A DNA stretch of 18,619 bases from Porphyromonadaceae bacterium (GTDB lineage: Bacteria > Bacteroidota > Bacteroidia > Bacteroidales > Dysgonomonadaceae), in assembly GCA_022840285.1 (NCBI GenBank), contig JALHIE010000043.1, forward strand, positions 1 through 18,619. The letters are read 5' to 3'. The notes beneath the pieces are model-generated. The model ran no database searches, was not told the DNA's origin, and worked only from the letters and a program-made list of their open reading frames with translations. This document shows positions 7,044 to 15,126 of this stretch, one piece after another. The stretch's first letter is position 1; every line of letters begins with the position of its first letter. A program made the translations under genes and the position numbers.

Positions 7044-9428
7044 TTACATTTTAATGATTATCCCTACCGTAGGTAATACGGTGCCGCTATTGGCGTCGAT
7101 TATGCGGATACGCTGACGGTTTTCAGGATCAGCCGGATCATCCATAACGACACCGTCTGCATCCCTGTTGGTATAAATCGGCGCATTTCTCGATTGAAAA
7201 TTATAGACGTTCTGCACGTCCGCATACAGGTTCAGCGTCCATTTCCTGTAATAAATCTCCTTATCTATGCGCATGTCCAACTGATGTGCATTGGGAAGGC
7301 GTAGCGAATTGAAGTTGGCGTAATCGATATATGCCCGGTTGGTAACGTTCCATGCCGCTTTATTTGTGGATAAGTCCATGTCCACGGGAGTATACGGCGC
7401 ACCACCCACAAAACGCCAACGGCCGGACAGGTTCCAGTTTTTCGGAAATTTGTAGCTGCTGATGAGGTTGAGCAGGTGTTTCGTGTCCCACGACGAAGGC
7501 CTGTAAATACCTTCCTTATCGGTGAATTCACTGCGAAAAAAGGTGTATGTAGTAGTAATGTTCAGGTTGTGCCATTCCAATATCTTGCTAAAAAACTCAA
7601 CGCCGTAGGCGCGTCCTTTCCCGGCAGAAAATATCTCTTCGTCTCCCACCTGACCGTATTCCGTCCCTTTACTCGCGAGGCTGATGCCTTCGGAAACCGA
7701 CAGCGGGTAATTCTCATACCGTTTGTAAAATCCTTCGACCGTCATCCTCACGTTGTTCTTCGGACGGAACTCCACGCCCATAATTGCCTGGTTGGAAAAG
7801 ATGTACTTCACCCCCTCGTTGCGATTGGCGTATTCTCCTGCTGCATTTTTAAACCCGAGCGATGTATAGGCCGGCTGCATCGCGTAACGTCCGAAATTAG
7901 TATTCAAATCCCACTTGTCCGTAAGCGCGTACGAGGCTGAAAATCGGGGTGACAACTGGCTCAGGGGATCCTTCATATTGTCGTTGAAGTTGTTGCCTAC
8001 CGTACTTATCCCGAGCGACAATTTCAGGCGGTTCTTAAGGTATTCGTCCGACAGTTGTGCAAATGCCTGGTATACGAATAAACCGAGTTGAGTGTGGTAA
8101 CTAATATCATTAACGGCTCCGTTCAGGAATACTTTTGCTGAAGTTGAATTGGTATAACGAGCGTACTCGATGCCTCCTCCCAACAGAAGTTTCACGGGTA
8201 AATCCGTGTAAATCCGTTCAAAACGCAGTTTGCTTTCGGCTTCGTCGGAGAGATAATCGAGCGTCTTGGGTTTGCTTTCATCGTTATCGAGGTATTTAAA
8301 GTTTTTATTCCGAAGCATGTTCCGGCTCAAAGCCCACGTATCAAAAAAACTGTTCCCGAAATGCTTGAATACTGTACCCACCGTATAGTTCCATTGGTTG
8401 TAGACGGGAAGATAGCCCAACAGATAGCGCTGGGATTCCGTTCCTGTCTCCTGCAATCCGGTATTTAGCGTCATGTTGTCCAGGGCACCGATACCGATGA
8501 AAGCCAGCTCATTTTTCTCGTTAATGTTATACTTGTATCTTACTTGAAAGTCATTGTAGGTGGGAAGAAACGGTAGCCCAATGGCTTTGAACAACAGCTG
8601 AAGATAGGATTGCCGGGCCGATGCGATGAACGTTGAATTGGGTCCGGCAGGGCCGTCCACGGTAATGGCCGCATCCGATGCGCCGACCGAAAGTTTCGTA
8701 TGCACGCGGTCCCTGCTGCCTTCTTTTTGCCTGATCTCCATGACGGAACTGAGCGCATTCGTGCGATTGGCAGGAAACGCTCCGGTATAAAAACTGATTT
8801 CCCGGACAAAATCGGGATTAACCACACCGACAACCCCACCCGATGAGCCTTGCGTGGAAAAGTGGTTGATTATCGGGATTTCGATCCCGTCGAGGTAAAA
8901 AATATTTTCCGAAGGACCTCCCCCTCTCACGATCAAATCGTTCCGGTTAGGGTCCGTCGCCCCCACACCCGGAAGCGTCTGCATCGCTTTTGACACGTCG
9001 CGGTTCACGCCGGCACTTTTTTCAATCTCCTGCACCCCGATGGTCAATATCGAAACGGGACTCTCTATCCGTTTGAGGTTAAAGTTGGGACGAACCACCA
9101 CTTCTTCGAGCGAGATGGCAGTTTCAGGCAACTCAATATCAATAAACGTGGTTTGATTTCCTTGGACCTGAATTTCTGAAGATACAGTCGTTTCAAAACC
9201 GATAAAACTTGCCGCTAAACGGACAAAACCCGGGTCGACACCCGTGAAAATAAAGTTTCCGTCCAAATCCGAAGTAGATCCGATGCTGGTCCCTTGTATC
9301 TGAATGTTGGCAAATTCAATCGGTTCGTTTGTTTTCGCGTTTAGAATACGCCCTTTAATAACACCTTTCTGGCCGAAGAGTAGCGATCCGATAAAAATGA
9401 AAGAAAACACAACAACAAGTCTTTTCAT
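7044..9428 (-). CDS. TonB-dependent outer-membrane receptor with carboxypeptidase-regulatory-like N-terminal domain
   Basis: It is a 794-residue outer-membrane transporter. A signal peptide (MKRLVVVFSFIFIGSLLFGQ) comes first. A carboxypeptidase-regulatory-like beta-sandwich follows, about 22-105, with GVIKGRILNAKTNEPIEFAN and TSDLDGNFIFTGV. The plug domain, about 120-225, has AMQTLPGVGATDPNRNDLIV, RGGGPSENIFYLDGIEIP and SSVMEIRQKEG. A 22-strand-type barrel runs to the C-terminus. It is shorter than SusC proteins and has no SusD partner, so it more likely takes up a metal chelate, vitamin or peptide than a glycan. The last residues (TVGIIIKM) lack the usual terminal aromatic. No good promoter box is visible in the 89 bp after purL. 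The substrate is unknown. Confidence 0.92.
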   Translation of the reverse strand: MKRLVVVFSFIFIGSLLFGQKGVIKGRILNAKTNEPIEFANIQIQGTSIGSTSDLDGNFIFTGVDPGFVRLAASFIGFETTVSSEIQVQGNQTTFIDIELPETAISLEEVVVRPNFNLKRIESPVSILTIGVQEIEKSAGVNRDVSKAMQTLPGVGATDPNRNDLIVRGGGPSENIFYLDGIEIPIINHFSTQGSSGGVVGVVNPDFVREISFYTGAFPANRTNALSSVMEIRQKEGSRDRVHTKLSVGASDAAITVDGPAGPNSTFIASARQSYLQLLFKAIGLPFLPTYNDFQVRYKYNINEKNELAFIGIGALDNMTLNTGLQETGTESQRYLLGYLPVYNQWNYTVGTVFKHFGNSFFDTWALSRNMLRNKNFKYLDNDESKPKTLDYLSDEAESKLRFERIYTDLPVKLLLGGGIEYARYTNSTSAKVFLNGAVNDISYHTQLGLFVYQAFAQLSDEYLKNRLKLSLGISTVGNNFNDNMKDPLSQLSPRFSASYALTDKWDLNTNFGRYAMQPAYTSLGFKNAAGEYANRNEGVKYIFSNQAIMGVEFRPKNNVRMTVEGFYKRYENYPLSVSEGISLASKGTEYGQVGDEEIFSAGKGRAYGVEFFSKILEWHNLNITTTYTFFRSEFTDKEGIYRPSSWDTKHLLNLISSYKFPKNWNLSGRWRFVGGAPYTPVDMDLSTNKAAWNVTNRAYIDYANFNSLRLPNAHQLDMRIDKEIYYRKWTLNLYADVQNVYNFQSRNAPIYTNRDADGVVMDDPADPENRQRIRIIDANSGTVLPTVGIIIKM

Positions 9429-9517
9429 AAATTTTATTTATACTAATTATAAATATTTGGCAATAAACATGCCACTATGAACAAAAAAACAGGAATTTTG
9501 TTTTCTCCAGGCCTCTT

Positions 9518-12500
9518 TCAATCCTTATTTTTCTCCAGCCACTCCCGTGCATTGACAAACGCTTCCATCCAGGGTGTAACGTCGTGCCTACGGAATTCGT
9601 AAGGATACCAGGCATTTTGCCAGGGGAAGATAGTACGCTCCAGGTGCGGCATCATCGCCAGGTGGCGACCATCGGCCGAACAAACGGCAGCGGCGTTATA
9701 GTCGGAACCGTTGGGATTTCCGGGATATTCGTCGTAAACGTATTTTGCTGCGATATGGTAGGCAGGTTCCTGTCCGGGCAACTCGAAACGTCCTTCGCCG
9801 TGGGCCACCCAGATACCGAGCTTGGTTCCTGCAAGTGATTTCAACATCACCGAAGGGTTTTGAGGAATTTCCACGCTTACGAATGCCGATTCGAACTTGT
9901 GCGACCTGTTGTGCTGCATCTTCGGATGTTCTTTTCCCGCTTCGGGATAAATCAAACCCAACTCCATCAGTAACTGGCAACCGTTGCAAACGCCAAGGCT
10001 TAACGTATCGGGGCGCGCATAGAAATTTTCAAGGGTTTTTTTTGCTTTCCCGTTATACAGGATGCCGCCCGCCCAACCTTTTGCCGAGCCAAAAACATCC
10101 GAATTGGAAAATCCGCCGCAGAAAACGGCAAACTGCACCTCTTCCAGTGTTTCGCGTCCCGACGTCAAATCAGTCATGTGTACGTCTTTTACGTCAAATC
10201 CAGCGAGAAAGAGTGCGTATGCCATTTCACGCTCCCCGTTGGTTCCCTTGTCGCGGATAATGGCAGCGGTCAGTCCCGAACGCTCTTTTCTGTCGGGATT
10301 TAGGCCCAGATCTTGCATTTTCCCGGTAAATGAAGGCAGGAAATTAAATTGCAGCGGCTGTTTTTTATAGTTTTTGAACCGATCCAGGGCACACTCCTCT
10401 CCACTCTGTTTTTCATCGAACAGGTAAGAGGTGCGATACCATACGTCCCGAAGGGCATCGATATCAAACTCCTGTTTGAATTCTCCTTTTCCGATGATCA
10501 GCCTGCGTTCTTCGATGGGGCGGGCAACGATGGCAAAACCAATGCCGTAGTCGTTCAGGATCTTCTCCACCAGGTGATGGTGTTTTACCTGAATGAGGAC
10601 TCCCGGATTTTCGGCAAAGAGAATTTTGATCAGGTCGGAATGACGGATCTTGTCCAACCGCGCATCCATTCCTCCCCGCGGATTGGCAAAACACATCTCG
10701 AGCATGGCAGTAACCATCCCCCCCGCGGAAATATCGTGTCCGGCGATAATCAATCCCCGGTTTACCAATTCCTGCACGGCAGCAAAAGCATTTTTGAAAT
10801 ATTCGGTATCACTCACAGTAGGTGCTTCATCGCCAACTTTGCCCAGTGTCTGTAAAAAAGCCGAACCGCCCAAGCGTAACGCATCGAACGAAAAATCAAT
10901 ATAATAGACGTACGTGCCTTTTATATATGCCAGGACAGGAGAAACGATTTTGCGGATATTTTTCACTTCCGCGGCCGCGGAAATAATCACGGTCCCCGGT
11001 GAGAACACCTTGTCCTCACCGTATTTCTGCGTCATGGAGAGCGAATCTTTTCCCGTAGGAATGTTTATTCCCAGGTCGCAAGCAAAATCGGAACAAGCTT
11101 CTACGGCTTTATACAACCGGGCATCCTCCCCTTCGTTGCGGCACGGCCACATCCAGTTGGCACTTAACGAAACGCTTTGCAATCCCTCTTTCAGGGGAGC
11201 GAAAACGATGTTGGTCAGCGCTTCGGCTATTGCCATAACCGACCCGACAGCCGGATCGATCAGGGCTACCTGTGGAGCATGCCCGATGGAAGTTGCCACT
11301 CCGGCATATCCCCTATAGTCGAGTGCAACTGCACCGCAATCGCTCAACGGCAGCTGGATCTCTCCCTGGCATTGTTGGCGTGCCACTTTCCCGGTCACCG
11401 ACCGGTCCACTTTATTGGTAAGCCAGTCTTTGCAGGCAACGGCCTCCAACTTAAGCACATTCTCTATATAGGTCTTCAGGTTCTTCTCATCGTAGTCGGG
11501 GGAAGTATAGGTTTCTTCCACAGTAACGTCGTTCATCACCGTTTTGGGCGATTTGCCGAAAAAATCTTCCATCTCCATATCAATGGGCATTTTCCCGTCG
11601 GCTTGCTGGAAAGTCAGTCTCATATCGCCTGTGGTTTCTCCCACTACATAGAAAGGTGCCCGTTCCCTTTCAGCAATCTTCCTGACTCGATCGATATCTT
11701 TCTCAGGAACCAGCAAACCCATTCTCTCCTGGCTTTCGTTCCCGATAATCTCTTTTGCAGAAAGGGTCGGATCTCCTACCGGCAACTTTTCCATTTCAAT
11801 TTTTCCGCCGGTTTTTTCCACCAGTTCCGACAAGCAGTTTAAATGCCCTCCCGCACCGTGGTCGTGGATGGAAACGATGGGGTTATCTTCCGATTCTGCC
11901 AACGTACGAATGACGTTTGCTACCCGTTTCTGCATTTCGGGGTTGGCACGCTGTACGGCGTTCAATTCAATTCCCGATGAATATTCGCCGGTATTTACCG
12001 ACGAAACAGCTCCGCCGCCCATCCCAATCCTGTAGTTATCTCCTCCCATCACAACCACTTTCTCTCCGGGCTTCGGATTATCTTTTATAGCGTTGAGCTT
12101 ATTGGCAAAACCGACACCTCCGGCCAGCATGATCACTTTATCGTAACCGAATTTCTTGTAATTTTCGGCGTGTTCAAACGTGAGTAGCGAACCACAGATG
12201 AGCGGCTGGCCGTATTTATTCCCGAAATCGGAAGCTCCGTTCGAGGCTTTGATCAGGATCTGTTCCGGCGTTTGATAAAGCCACCTACGCTCCGGCAATA
12301 TATTTTCCCATTCACGTCCGTCTTCCATACGGGGATAGGAGGTCATGTAGACCGCTGTTCCTGCTGAAGGAAGCGATGCCTTACCTCCTGCAAGGCGGTC
12401 GCGAATTTCCCCACCGGTTCCGGTAGAAGCCCCGTTGAAAGGCTCTACGGTTGTGGGGAAGTTGTGCGTCTCCGCTTTCAATGAAAGGACACTCTCTATT

Positions 12501-13207
12501 TCACGGGTCTCGAAGAAGTCGGGTTTATCACCGCTTGCAGGCGCAAACTGTTCGATGGTTGGTCCCTCGACGAAAGCCACATTATCTTTATATGCCGATA
12601 TCAACGCATTGGGATTTACTCCCGATGTTTTTTTTATCAATTGAAAAAGGGAACTTTCTTTTTCTTCTCCGTCAATCACAAATTTTCCGTTAAATATTTT
12701 GTGGCGGCAATGTTCCGAGTTTACCTGCGAAAAGCCGAAAACTTCACTATCGGTGAGTTTACGGCCCATTTTCCGGCTCACGTTGTTGAGGTAATCAATT
12801 TCGTCTTCGTTTAATGCAAGCCCCTCTTGTTGATTATAGGTTTCGACATCATCAATCAGAACGATGGAGTCAGGCTGTTTATCGGTAATAAAAATATCCT
12901 GACCGAGTTTTGTGTAGACCCGTTGAAGCATGGGGTCGTATTCCGGGATTTCTCCGGCAGGAAAATACTCTTCGATTCGTTCAATATAATCAATCCCCAT
13001 GTTCTGCACAATTTCAACGGCACAGGTACTCCAGGGAGTAATCATTTCTCGTCGCGGGCCGATATACTTTCCATCCATTTCAAAGTAAGCTATGGGTGTG
13101 GCATTTCCAAACAGCCATATCAGGCGGTTTTTATGTTCATCCTGAATGGGTTGTTTTGCATCTACGGCAATAATGCTCTGTGAAAAGGTTTTGAAAAAAG
13201 TGATCAT
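9518..13207 (-). CDS. purL: Phosphoribosylformylglycinamidine synthase, large single-chain form
   Basis: It converts FGAR plus glutamine and ATP to FGAM in purine synthesis. The 1229-residue protein combines all parts of the fused enzyme. These are an N-terminal PurS-like part, two AIRS-like synthase halves (with SEHCRHKIFNGKF, SLKAETHNFPTTVEPFNGAS, TGTGGEIRDRLAGGKAS and SIHDHGAGGHLNCLSELVE) and a C-terminal glutamine amidotransferase. The amidotransferase nucleophile is Cys1074 in LGVCNGCQLL, with the His motif WVAHGEGRFE. I place the start at ATG 13207 (MITFFKTFSQSIIAVDAKQ) because the ten extra codons up to 13237 are A/T-rich leader-like sequence unlike the family. The length is normal. 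It is monocistronic by appearance, divergent from the LysE-type gene, with a -7 box at 13308-13301. Confidence 0.97.
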   Translation of the reverse strand: MITFFKTFSQSIIAVDAKQPIQDEHKNRLIWLFGNATPIAYFEMDGKYIGPRREMITPWSTCAVEIVQNMGIDYIERIEEYFPAGEIPEYDPMLQRVYTKLGQDIFITDKQPDSIVLIDDVETYNQQEGLALNEDEIDYLNNVSRKMGRKLTDSEVFGFSQVNSEHCRHKIFNGKFVIDGEEKESSLFQLIKKTSGVNPNALISAYKDNVAFVEGPTIEQFAPASGDKPDFFETREIESVLSLKAETHNFPTTVEPFNGASTGTGGEIRDRLAGGKASLPSAGTAVYMTSYPRMEDGREWENILPERRWLYQTPEQILIKASNGASDFGNKYGQPLICGSLLTFEHAENYKKFGYDKVIMLAGGVGFANKLNAIKDNPKPGEKVVVMGGDNYRIGMGGGAVSSVNTGEYSSGIELNAVQRANPEMQKRVANVIRTLAESEDNPIVSIHDHGAGGHLNCLSELVEKTGGKIEMEKLPVGDPTLSAKEIIGNESQERMGLLVPEKDIDRVRKIAERERAPFYVVGETTGDMRLTFQQADGKMPIDMEMEDFFGKSPKTVMNDVTVEETYTSPDYDEKNLKTYIENVLKLEAVACKDWLTNKVDRSVTGKVARQQCQGEIQLPLSDCGAVALDYRGYAGVATSIGHAPQVALIDPAVGSVMAIAEALTNIVFAPLKEGLQSVSLSANWMWPCRNEGEDARLYKAVEACSDFACDLGINIPTGKDSLSMTQKYGEDKVFSPGTVIISAAAEVKNIRKIVSPVLAYIKGTYVYYIDFSFDALRLGGSAFLQTLGKVGDEAPTVSDTEYFKNAFAAVQELVNRGLIIAGHDISAGGMVTAMLEMCFANPRGGMDARLDKIRHSDLIKILFAENPGVLIQVKHHHLVEKILNDYGIGFAIVARPIEERRLIIGKGEFKQEFDIDALRDVWYRTSYLFDEKQSGEECALDRFKNYKKQPLQFNFLPSFTGKMQDLGLNPDRKERSGLTAAIIRDKGTNGEREMAYALFLAGFDVKDVHMTDLTSGRETLEEVQFAVFCGGFSNSDVFGSAKGWAGGILYNGKAKKTLENFYARPDTLSLGVCNGCQLLMELGLIYPEAGKEHPKMQHNRSHKFESAFVSVEIPQNPSVMLKSLAGTKLGIWVAHGEGRFELPGQEPAYHIAAKYVYDEYPGNPNGSDYNAAAVCSADGRHLAMMPHLERTIFPWQNAWYPYEFRRHDVTPWMEAFVNAREWLEKNKD

Positions 13208-13235
13208 ATGGATTACAATTTGCGATTTGTGAAGC

Positions 13236-13267
13236 AAACTTTGAACTATAAACGTTAAACTTTAACT
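13236..13267. repeat. Direct repeat and small palindrome in the purL leader
   Basis: AAACTTTGAACT (13236-13247) and AAACTTTAACT (13257-13267) recur 21 bp apart, about two helical turns. Within this stretch, GTTAAACTTTAAC (13254-13266) is an odd palindrome. The element lies between the purL -7 box and its ATG and could be an operator, but A/T-rich sequence easily gives such patterns. Confidence 0.35.
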
Positions 13268-13300
13268 GTTTTTGTTCTCTGCTCTTTACTTATTCAGTTG

Positions 13301-13308
13301 CAAAGTTA
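13301..13308 (-). promoter_or_regulatory. -7 box for purL
   Basis: The minus strand reads TAACTTTG, an exact TAnnTTTG match. A TTTG lies 25 bp upstream (13337-13334), longer than the usual spacing. The transcription start would be near 13294, giving a leader of almost 90 nt before purL. Confidence 0.45.
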
Positions 13309-13344
13309 ATCAAAACCCGTGTAATAGTGGAGACAAAATCTTTT

Positions 13345-13375
13345 TTTGTAGGTTTTAAGAATGGAGGTATCTTTG
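13345..13375 (+). promoter_or_regulatory. Promoter for the LysE-type exporter gene
   Basis: TTTG (13345-13348) and TATCTTTG (13368-13375) are separated by exactly 19 bp, the consensus Bacteroidota -33/-7 arrangement. The -7 box lies 37 bp before the ATG at 13413. It stands back to back with the purL promoter. Confidence 0.75.
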
Positions 13376-13412
13376 AAACCGCAAAAAGCCATAACTTCTT
13401 CGATGCAGCGAA

Positions 13413-14048
13413 ATGATTGAAACTATTGTGAAAGGATTTGTTATCGGCCTGTTGGTCTCAGCACCGATGGGCCCGGTGAATATGCTGTGCGTACAGCGAA
13501 CGTTAAACAAAGGCAGGTGGTACGGATTCATCACCGGTTTGGGTGCTCTGCTTTCCGACCTGATCTACGCTCTTATCACGCTGCTTGGAATGAGCCTTGT
13601 GGAAGATTTTTTGAAAAAAAACGAGCTGTTGATTCAATTGATCGGTAGCGTGATACTTATTTTCTTCGGTTATGTGGTTTTCCGTACCAATCCCCTGAAA
13701 GGGTGGACGCCCCAAACCAAAATCGAAGCGAAACATCATTTTCGCAATTTCATCTCCTCGTTTTTCATCACCTTGTCCAACGTGTTCATTGTTTTCGTTT
13801 TCATTACCTTGTATGCCCGGTTTACGTATACCCCCGTAACCGAAGGGAAAGGCTACCTGATGCTGGCACTTGTGGCTATTTCCGCGGGTGCATTGACCTG
13901 GTGGTTCTTTCTCAGTTTGTTTATTTCACGGCTGCGTAAGCATTTTAACCGAAAGGGATTATCCATTCTGAACAAAACGATTGGGTTAATTTTGATAATT
14001 ATCAGTGTTGTCGGAATTTTCATGTCGATATTCGGCGTTGCACTCTAA
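13413..14048 (+). CDS. LysE/RhtB-family amino-acid exporter
   Basis: It is an inner-membrane protein of 211 residues with about six hydrophobic segments. The N-terminal segment GFVIGLLVSAPMGPVNMLCV carries the family's proline-rich signature. RTLNKGRWYGFITGLGALLSD follows, the usual first loop and second helix, then FRTNPLKGW and a hydrophobic C-terminal half. LysE-type proteins export amino acids or similar small solutes by proton antiport; the substrate cannot be told here. It is complete, with a strong promoter upstream. Its stop TAA overlaps the stop of the convergent phosphoesterase gene. Confidence 0.9.
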   Translation: MIETIVKGFVIGLLVSAPMGPVNMLCVQRTLNKGRWYGFITGLGALLSDLIYALITLLGMSLVEDFLKKNELLIQLIGSVILIFFGYVVFRTNPLKGWTPQTKIEAKHHFRNFISSFFITLSNVFIVFVFITLYARFTYTPVTEGKGYLMLALVAISAGALTWWFFLSLFISRLRKHFNRKGLSILNKTIGLILIIISVVGIFMSIFGVAL

Positions 14049-14542
14049 CCGTGCTTTCCTATTTCGATAATTTCCAGATCCCGGATATCCCCGCTGTCCA
14101 ACACAAACCGCAACAGCGTTCTCACCCGATGGAAACCCTGGTTCCCCGCAGCACCCGGATTCATGTGTAAGCAACCTAACTCCTTATCGTAAATCACTTT
14201 CAGTATATGGGAATGTCCACAAATAAAAAGGCTAGGGGGGTTTGAAAAAAGTTGTGCCCGGATTTTCGGGTCATATTTTCCGGGATAACCTCCGATATGT
14301 GTCATCAGAACCTCTGTGTTCTCCAACGAGAACCGCACTGTTTCAGGATAGGTTCTACGTGTAGAGAAATCATCGATGTTTCCATAAACCGCCCGAAAAG
14401 GCCTGAAACTTTCAAATTTCCCGGCTAACTCCAGCGAGCCGATGTCTCCCGCATGCCAGATTTCATCGCAATCGGCAAAATAAGTTTCGTATTTTTCGTC
14501 CCAGACATTATGCGTGTCGGAAAGTAAGCCAATTTTTTTCAT
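14045..14542 (-). CDS. Metallophosphoesterase, YfcE/MJ0936 type
   Basis: It is a 165-residue calcineurin-like phosphodiesterase with the full metal-binding set: GLLSDTHN, IWHAGDIGS, VYGNIDDF, LMTHIGGYPG and FICGHSH. Members hydrolyse simple phosphodiesters or phosphate esters; the physiological substrate is generally unknown. I start it at ATG 14542 (MKKIGLLSDTHN), which is the family norm. An in-frame ATG at 14614 would add 24 residues unlike the family, although it lies just after a possible -7 box. The gene converges on the LysE-type gene with a 3-nt overlap (CTAA carries both stops), which leaves no room for a separate terminator. Confidence 0.92.
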   Translation of the reverse strand: MKKIGLLSDTHNVWDEKYETYFADCDEIWHAGDIGSLELAGKFESFRPFRAVYGNIDDFSTRRTYPETVRFSLENTEVLMTHIGGYPGKYDPKIRAQLFSNPPSLFICGHSHILKVIYDKELGCLHMNPGAAGNQGFHRVRTLLRFVLDSGDIRDLEIIEIGKHG

Positions 14543-14632
14543 TCGGTTAAGATTGATGTAGATTAAAAACAGATTGAATATAGTTTGAATGCAGTAGTGG
14601 GGGCATTTACCCATTTATTTTTTTTATTGCAA

Positions 14633-14640
14633 CAAAGTTA
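14633..14640 (-). promoter_or_regulatory. Possible -7 box for the phosphoesterase gene
   Basis: The minus strand reads TAACTTTG, matching TAnnTTTG, but no -33 TTTG lies at the right distance. It would place the transcription start near 14626. Confidence 0.35.
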
Positions 14641-14726
14641 CTAATTTTATTGTTTAATTAAAAAGCTTGAAAAGCGCCAGATACAGTGGCTTTGCTTCTT
14701 CTATATCAGAGCTTGAAAATCCGACT

Positions 14727-15090
14727 ATGAGTAATCAAGAGTGGATAAATTACAAAATAGAAATAAGAGACAGATTGAGGGCTTTTTCCCTTGAGATTTT
14801 ATCTTTGTCCGAAATGTTGCCTGAGAAAACACGCGGCAAAGTGCTCAATTATCAACTCACAAAATCGGGAACGTCAATGTACGCAAACTATAGGGCAGCA
14901 TTGCGAAGCAGATCTAAAGCAGAATTTTTCAGTAAATTAACCATCGCAATTGAAGAAGCTGATAAAACGGAAAATGTGGCTCGACTTGATAATCGCATCG
15001 GAAATACTCACAACCGATTATGTAAAATCGTTACATGCGGAGAGCGAAGAATTGCTGAAAATTTTAGCTGCAATGAGAAAAAGATTATAA
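14727..15090 (+). pseudogene. Four-helix-bundle protein (23S rRNA intervening-sequence / Avd-like family), frameshifted
   Basis: Starting at ATG 14727 (MSNQEWINYKIEIRDRLRAF), the frame shows the family pattern EILSLSEMLPEKTRGKVLN, QLTKSGTSMYANYRAALRSR and SKLTIAIEEADKTE. At 14971-14974 a run of four A shifts the frame. Removing one A gives EMWLDLIIASEILTTDYVKS and so on, ending in AAMRKRL and TAA at 15090. The result is a normal 120-residue protein. As written, translation runs on in the wrong frame to 15122, just before ppk1. Relatives are encoded inside some 23S rRNA genes or stand alone, and they resemble the Avd accessory protein of diversity-generating retroelements. There is no reverse transcriptase or rRNA here. 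The cellular role is unknown. The A-run makes a sequencing error as likely as a real mutation. Confidence 0.85.
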
Positions 15091-15126
15091 ATTCAATCTC
15101 ATTCAATCTATTTTCAATCTAAAAAA

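Noticed and set aside
9745..10260. 171-codon plus-strand frame inside purL
   Set aside because: It is a shadow frame opposite the PurL amidotransferase domain, with no family resemblance.
13208..13237. Ten-codon N-terminal extension of PurL
   Set aside because: The family starts at MITFFKTF-like sequence. The extension is A/T-rich leader sequence in the probable 5' untranslated region.
14543..14614. 24-residue N-terminal extension of the YfcE-type protein
   Set aside because: The family begins directly at the first metal-binding strand (MKKIGLLSDTHN). The extension has no matching pattern, though its ATG lies near a possible -7 box.
14727..15090. Diversity-generating retroelement, suggested by the Avd-like four-helix-bundle protein
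   Set aside because: No reverse transcriptase, template repeat or variable repeat is visible in the window.
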